From positions 1 to 62,318 of the forward strand of contig NZ_JAUSVS010000016.1 of NCBI RefSeq assembly GCF_030814835.1: 62,318 nucleotides of DNA, read 5' to 3'. The notes beneath the pieces were generated by a model. The model was not told the DNA's origin. It saw only the letters and a list, made by a program, of their open reading frames with translations, and ran no database searches. This document shows, piece after piece, positions 60,809 through 62,318 of the stretch. The first letter of the stretch is position 1. Every line of letters starts with the position of its first letter. Made by a program: the position numbers and the translations under genes. Origin of the DNA: Caulobacter ginsengisoli. GTDB lineage: Bacteria > Pseudomonadota > Alphaproteobacteria > Caulobacterales > Caulobacteraceae.

Positions 60809-61546
60809 ATGGTGCTGCTGGCCCGACCCGGCGGTTCCTTCAACCGCGCCATCCTGCTGCGGACGCTGGACGCCACGACGGTCGAGGCCGAGCTGGACGA
60901 CGACTTCCATCGCTTCGGCGTCACCCTGCATCATGACGGCCGCCAGGTCCTGGCGGTGGAGGGCCGATCGAGCCGCTATCCCTGGACCAGTTGCCCGCTG
61001 GCCTCGGGCGCGCTGACGGCCTTGAAGGGCCTGGCCGTCGGCTCCCACCCCACCGACCTCTACCGCCACACCGACGCGCGGCGGCAATGCACCCACCAGT
61101 TCGAGCTGGCGGGCCTGGCGCTGGGCCAGGCCGCCCGGCCCGGCCGGCGGCTCTATGAGGCCCAGGTTGAGGACTTCGCCGCCGAGGGCCGGCGCGCCAC
61201 CCTGTCCCGCGACGGGGTCCGGGTTCTCGACTGGCGCTTCAACAACGGCTTCCTGGTCGCCCCGCCGGCCCTGGCCGGAACCCCGATGGCCAGCCTGGAC
61301 AGCCGGACCCTGGCCGCCCTGCCGCCCGAAGAGGCCGAGGCGCGGCTGGTGCTGCGGCGGGCGATCTGGCTGGCGCGCGGCCGCTGGATCGACATCGACC
61401 AGACCGCCACGGCCGCCGATCTCAACCTGCCCGGCGCCTGCTTCAGCTACCAGCCGGAGATCGCCGGCAAAGGCCTTCGGCGCCACGGCTCGGAGCGGGA
61501 CTATTCCGCCGGCGGCCCGCGCCTGTCCAACAAGGAGATGGATTGA
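60809..61546 (+). CDS. DUF2889-family protein
   Basis: 245 aa, soluble, no signal. It reads RTLDATTVEAELDDDFHRFGVTLHHDG, YPWTSCPLASGALTALKGL and HTDARRQCTHQFELAGLALG, the pattern I associate with DUF2889. Function is unknown. Being the fifth gene of the F420 operon (1-bp gap after fbiC), it may take part in F420 use or in the acyl-CoA pathway. Relatives, as I recall, often lie near acyl-CoA genes, which I could not check here. Confidence 0.72.
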   Translation: MVLLARPGGSFNRAILLRTLDATTVEAELDDDFHRFGVTLHHDGRQVLAVEGRSSRYPWTSCPLASGALTALKGLAVGSHPTDLYRHTDARRQCTHQFELAGLALGQAARPGRRLYEAQVEDFAAEGRRATLSRDGVRVLDWRFNNGFLVAPPALAGTPMASLDSRTLAALPPEEAEARLVLRRAIWLARGRWIDIDQTATAADLNLPGACFSYQPEIAGKGLRRHGSERDYSAGGPRLSNKEMD

Positions 61547-61938
61547 TGCTCTACCCCCTGCGCGCGCCGGAGCGCACCGTCACGATCGGCGAGGTGGCGA
61601 CCCGCTGCGGCCTCACCCTGCGGGCCATCCGCTTCTATGAGGAACAGGGGATGATCCGCAGCCGGCGCGGCGAGGCCGGCCAGCGCCTCTACAACGACGC
61701 CACGCTGGAGCGGCTGGCCTTCATCGCCACGGCCCGCCGGGTGGGGTTGTCCATCCCCCAGGTCTGCAACCTGCTCGAAACCGGCGATGCGGCCGGCCAC
61801 GCGGCGCGGATCGACGGCCTCACCGACGCCTGCGCCCATCAGCTGGCCCAGCTGGACGCCCAGCGCCGGGTGGTCGAGGAGACCCTGGCCAGTCTGCGAC
61901 CCCGCGCGAAGAAGGCCTCGGGTCGAGGCGCACGTTGA
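61546..61938 (+). CDS. MerR-family transcriptional regulator
   Basis: 130 aa. The N-terminal HTH reads TIGEVATRCGLTLRAIRFYEEQGMIRSRRGEAGQRLYN and the dimerisation coiled-coil follows (about 75-118). No Cys pair for metals is seen. The ATG at 61546 shares a base with the previous stop (TGATG), with AAGGAG 8 bases upstream. It may control the F420 operon or genes beyond the window. Confidence 0.88.
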   Translation: MLYPLRAPERTVTIGEVATRCGLTLRAIRFYEEQGMIRSRRGEAGQRLYNDATLERLAFIATARRVGLSIPQVCNLLETGDAAGHAARIDGLTDACAHQLAQLDAQRRVVEETLASLRPRAKKASGRGAR

Positions 61939-62019
61939 CGAACCCTGGGTCAGGCTGCGCTTGCAAACCCGTGACGTCGGACGCCGGTATGAGAGGCCTG
62001 ACATGATCGACCTGACATG

Positions 62020-62036
62020 GGGCCAATCGACATTCA
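62020..62036. repeat. 17-bp sequence repeated from 29225-29241
   Basis: GGGCCAATCGACATTCA occurs here and at 29225-29241, each time just after a regulator gene (MerR and TetR). Both copies are followed by a GGGGCC run within 35 bp. It is a small dispersed repeat of unknown role. Confidence 0.65.
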
Positions 62037-62100
62037 CCGATTTGGGGCCAAATCCGCAGAGTCTTGTCTTGGCGCAAGCCTCGCCCCATCAAACCTCGTC

Positions 62101-62223
62101 ATCCTAGGCCTTGTGCCTAGGATCCCGCCGGCCGCCGCACGTGCGGAAAGGCCGTGGAGTCGCGCCGCCTCATCCTAACCCTTTGAATTTGCAGCGAACG
62201 GAACGCGGGATCCTAGGCACAAG
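62101..62223. repeat. Nested inverted repeats, ATCCTAGGCACAAG family
   Basis: 62110-62128 and 62205-62223 are perfect 19-bp inverted repeats. Within the left arm ATCCTAGGC (62101) also pairs with GCCTAGGAT (62115). Together with the hairpin at 7993-8033 they form one family of palindromes. No gene is seen in 61939-62318. Confidence 0.7.
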
Positions 62224-62226
62224 TGT

Positions 62227-62318
62227 TCAGCCCGGGGACATAGCGGACACCTGTTCGGAGACATGGCTGACACTTTTCGATTGGGTCAAGTCGATGGTTG
62301 CGACCTGATGGCTTGCGA
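62227..62318. other. Possible insertion-sequence edge
   Basis: GGACATAGCGGACAC and GAGACATGGCTGACAC are near-copies about 21 bp apart, as seen in transposase-binding ends of IS481-like elements. The window ends before any transposase frame, so this is a weak call. Confidence 0.25.

Noticed and set aside
58057..60924. Minus-strand open frame of 955 aa opposite cofC and fbiC
   Set aside because: Antisense shadow rich in Gly, Gln and Ala. The plus strand holds the radical-SAM motifs of FbiC.
62111..62308. 65-aa open frame at the right end as a gene
   Set aside because: It runs through inverted repeats, has no ribosome site and no recognisable sequence.
1..62318. CRISPR array, rRNA or tRNA gene
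   Set aside because: No regularly spaced identical repeats and no cloverleaf-like sequence were seen in the gaps, most of which are under 250 bp.

Overview
The window is GC-rich DNA with short gaps, many ATGA-type overlaps, TonB-dependent receptors with alphaproteobacterial-style plugs, ExoD, a DUF302 protein and a Crp/Fnr regulator of the kind common in Caulobacterales. Together these suggest a chromosomal segment of a free-living aerobic alphaproteobacterium, plausibly Caulobacteraceae (Phenylobacterium or Caulobacter-like). The lineage is inferred from gene style; no rRNA or tRNA gene was seen to fix it.

Region 1 (1-20.8 kb) is housekeeping and mixed metabolism. It holds an aldo/keto reductase, a Crp/Fnr regulator, an EF-G-like GTPase, a GlsB/YeaQ-type membrane protein, a Tat-exported carboxylesterase, ExoD, a crotonase, SDRs, pyruvate kinase, an aldehyde dehydrogenase, a mercuric-reductase-like flavoprotein, a sirtuin, a glyoxalase-fold protein, a GST-like protein, a response regulator and several small membrane or secreted proteins. 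One of these (53 aa, 19029-19190) is very short.

Region 2 (20.8-29.2 kb) is a catabolic/uptake operon read on the minus strand: aldehyde dehydrogenase, SnoaL-like protein, TonB receptor, Rieske oxygenase, NIPSNAP-like protein and DHA2-type MFS transporter. A TetR regulator is divergent from it. The shared promoter carries three GTTAT repeats at an exact 14 bp period.

Region 3 (29.6-55.3 kb) is a large acyl-CoA catabolic island. An eleven-gene minus-strand operon (41.0 to 29.6 kb) encodes three class III CoA-transferases, a thiolase-like protein with a zinc-ribbon/OB partner, an LLM (F420/FMN-type) oxidoreductase, an acyl-CoA ligase, a crotonase, a YtcJ-type amidohydrolase and an SDR. Further operons encode a TonB receptor with an MFS transporter, two acyl-CoA dehydrogenases, an APH-type kinase, an alkenal-reductase-like enzyme, an SDR, an ACMSD-like amidohydrolase and a second thiolase/OB pair. 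Two near-identical FadR-type GntR regulators sit inside the island.

Region 4 (55.4-61.9 kb) is a compact operon for the deazaflavin cofactor F420: a fused NpdG-CofE, CofD, CofC, a fused CofG-CofH (FbiC), a DUF2889 protein and a MerR regulator. An 18-bp perfect AT-rich palindrome lies between this operon and the divergent thiolase/OB operon. Related AT-rich sites lie in front of most transcription units of region 3. The main proposal is therefore one regulon in which GntR regulators would control both an F420-using acyl-CoA degradation pathway and synthesis of its cofactor. The substrate is unknown. The thiolase/DUF35 pairs, CoA-transferases and LLM enzyme suggest a cyclic or branched carboxylic acid (steroid- or terpenoid-like), but this is inference.

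The last 380 bp carry repeat elements and possibly the edge of an insertion sequence.
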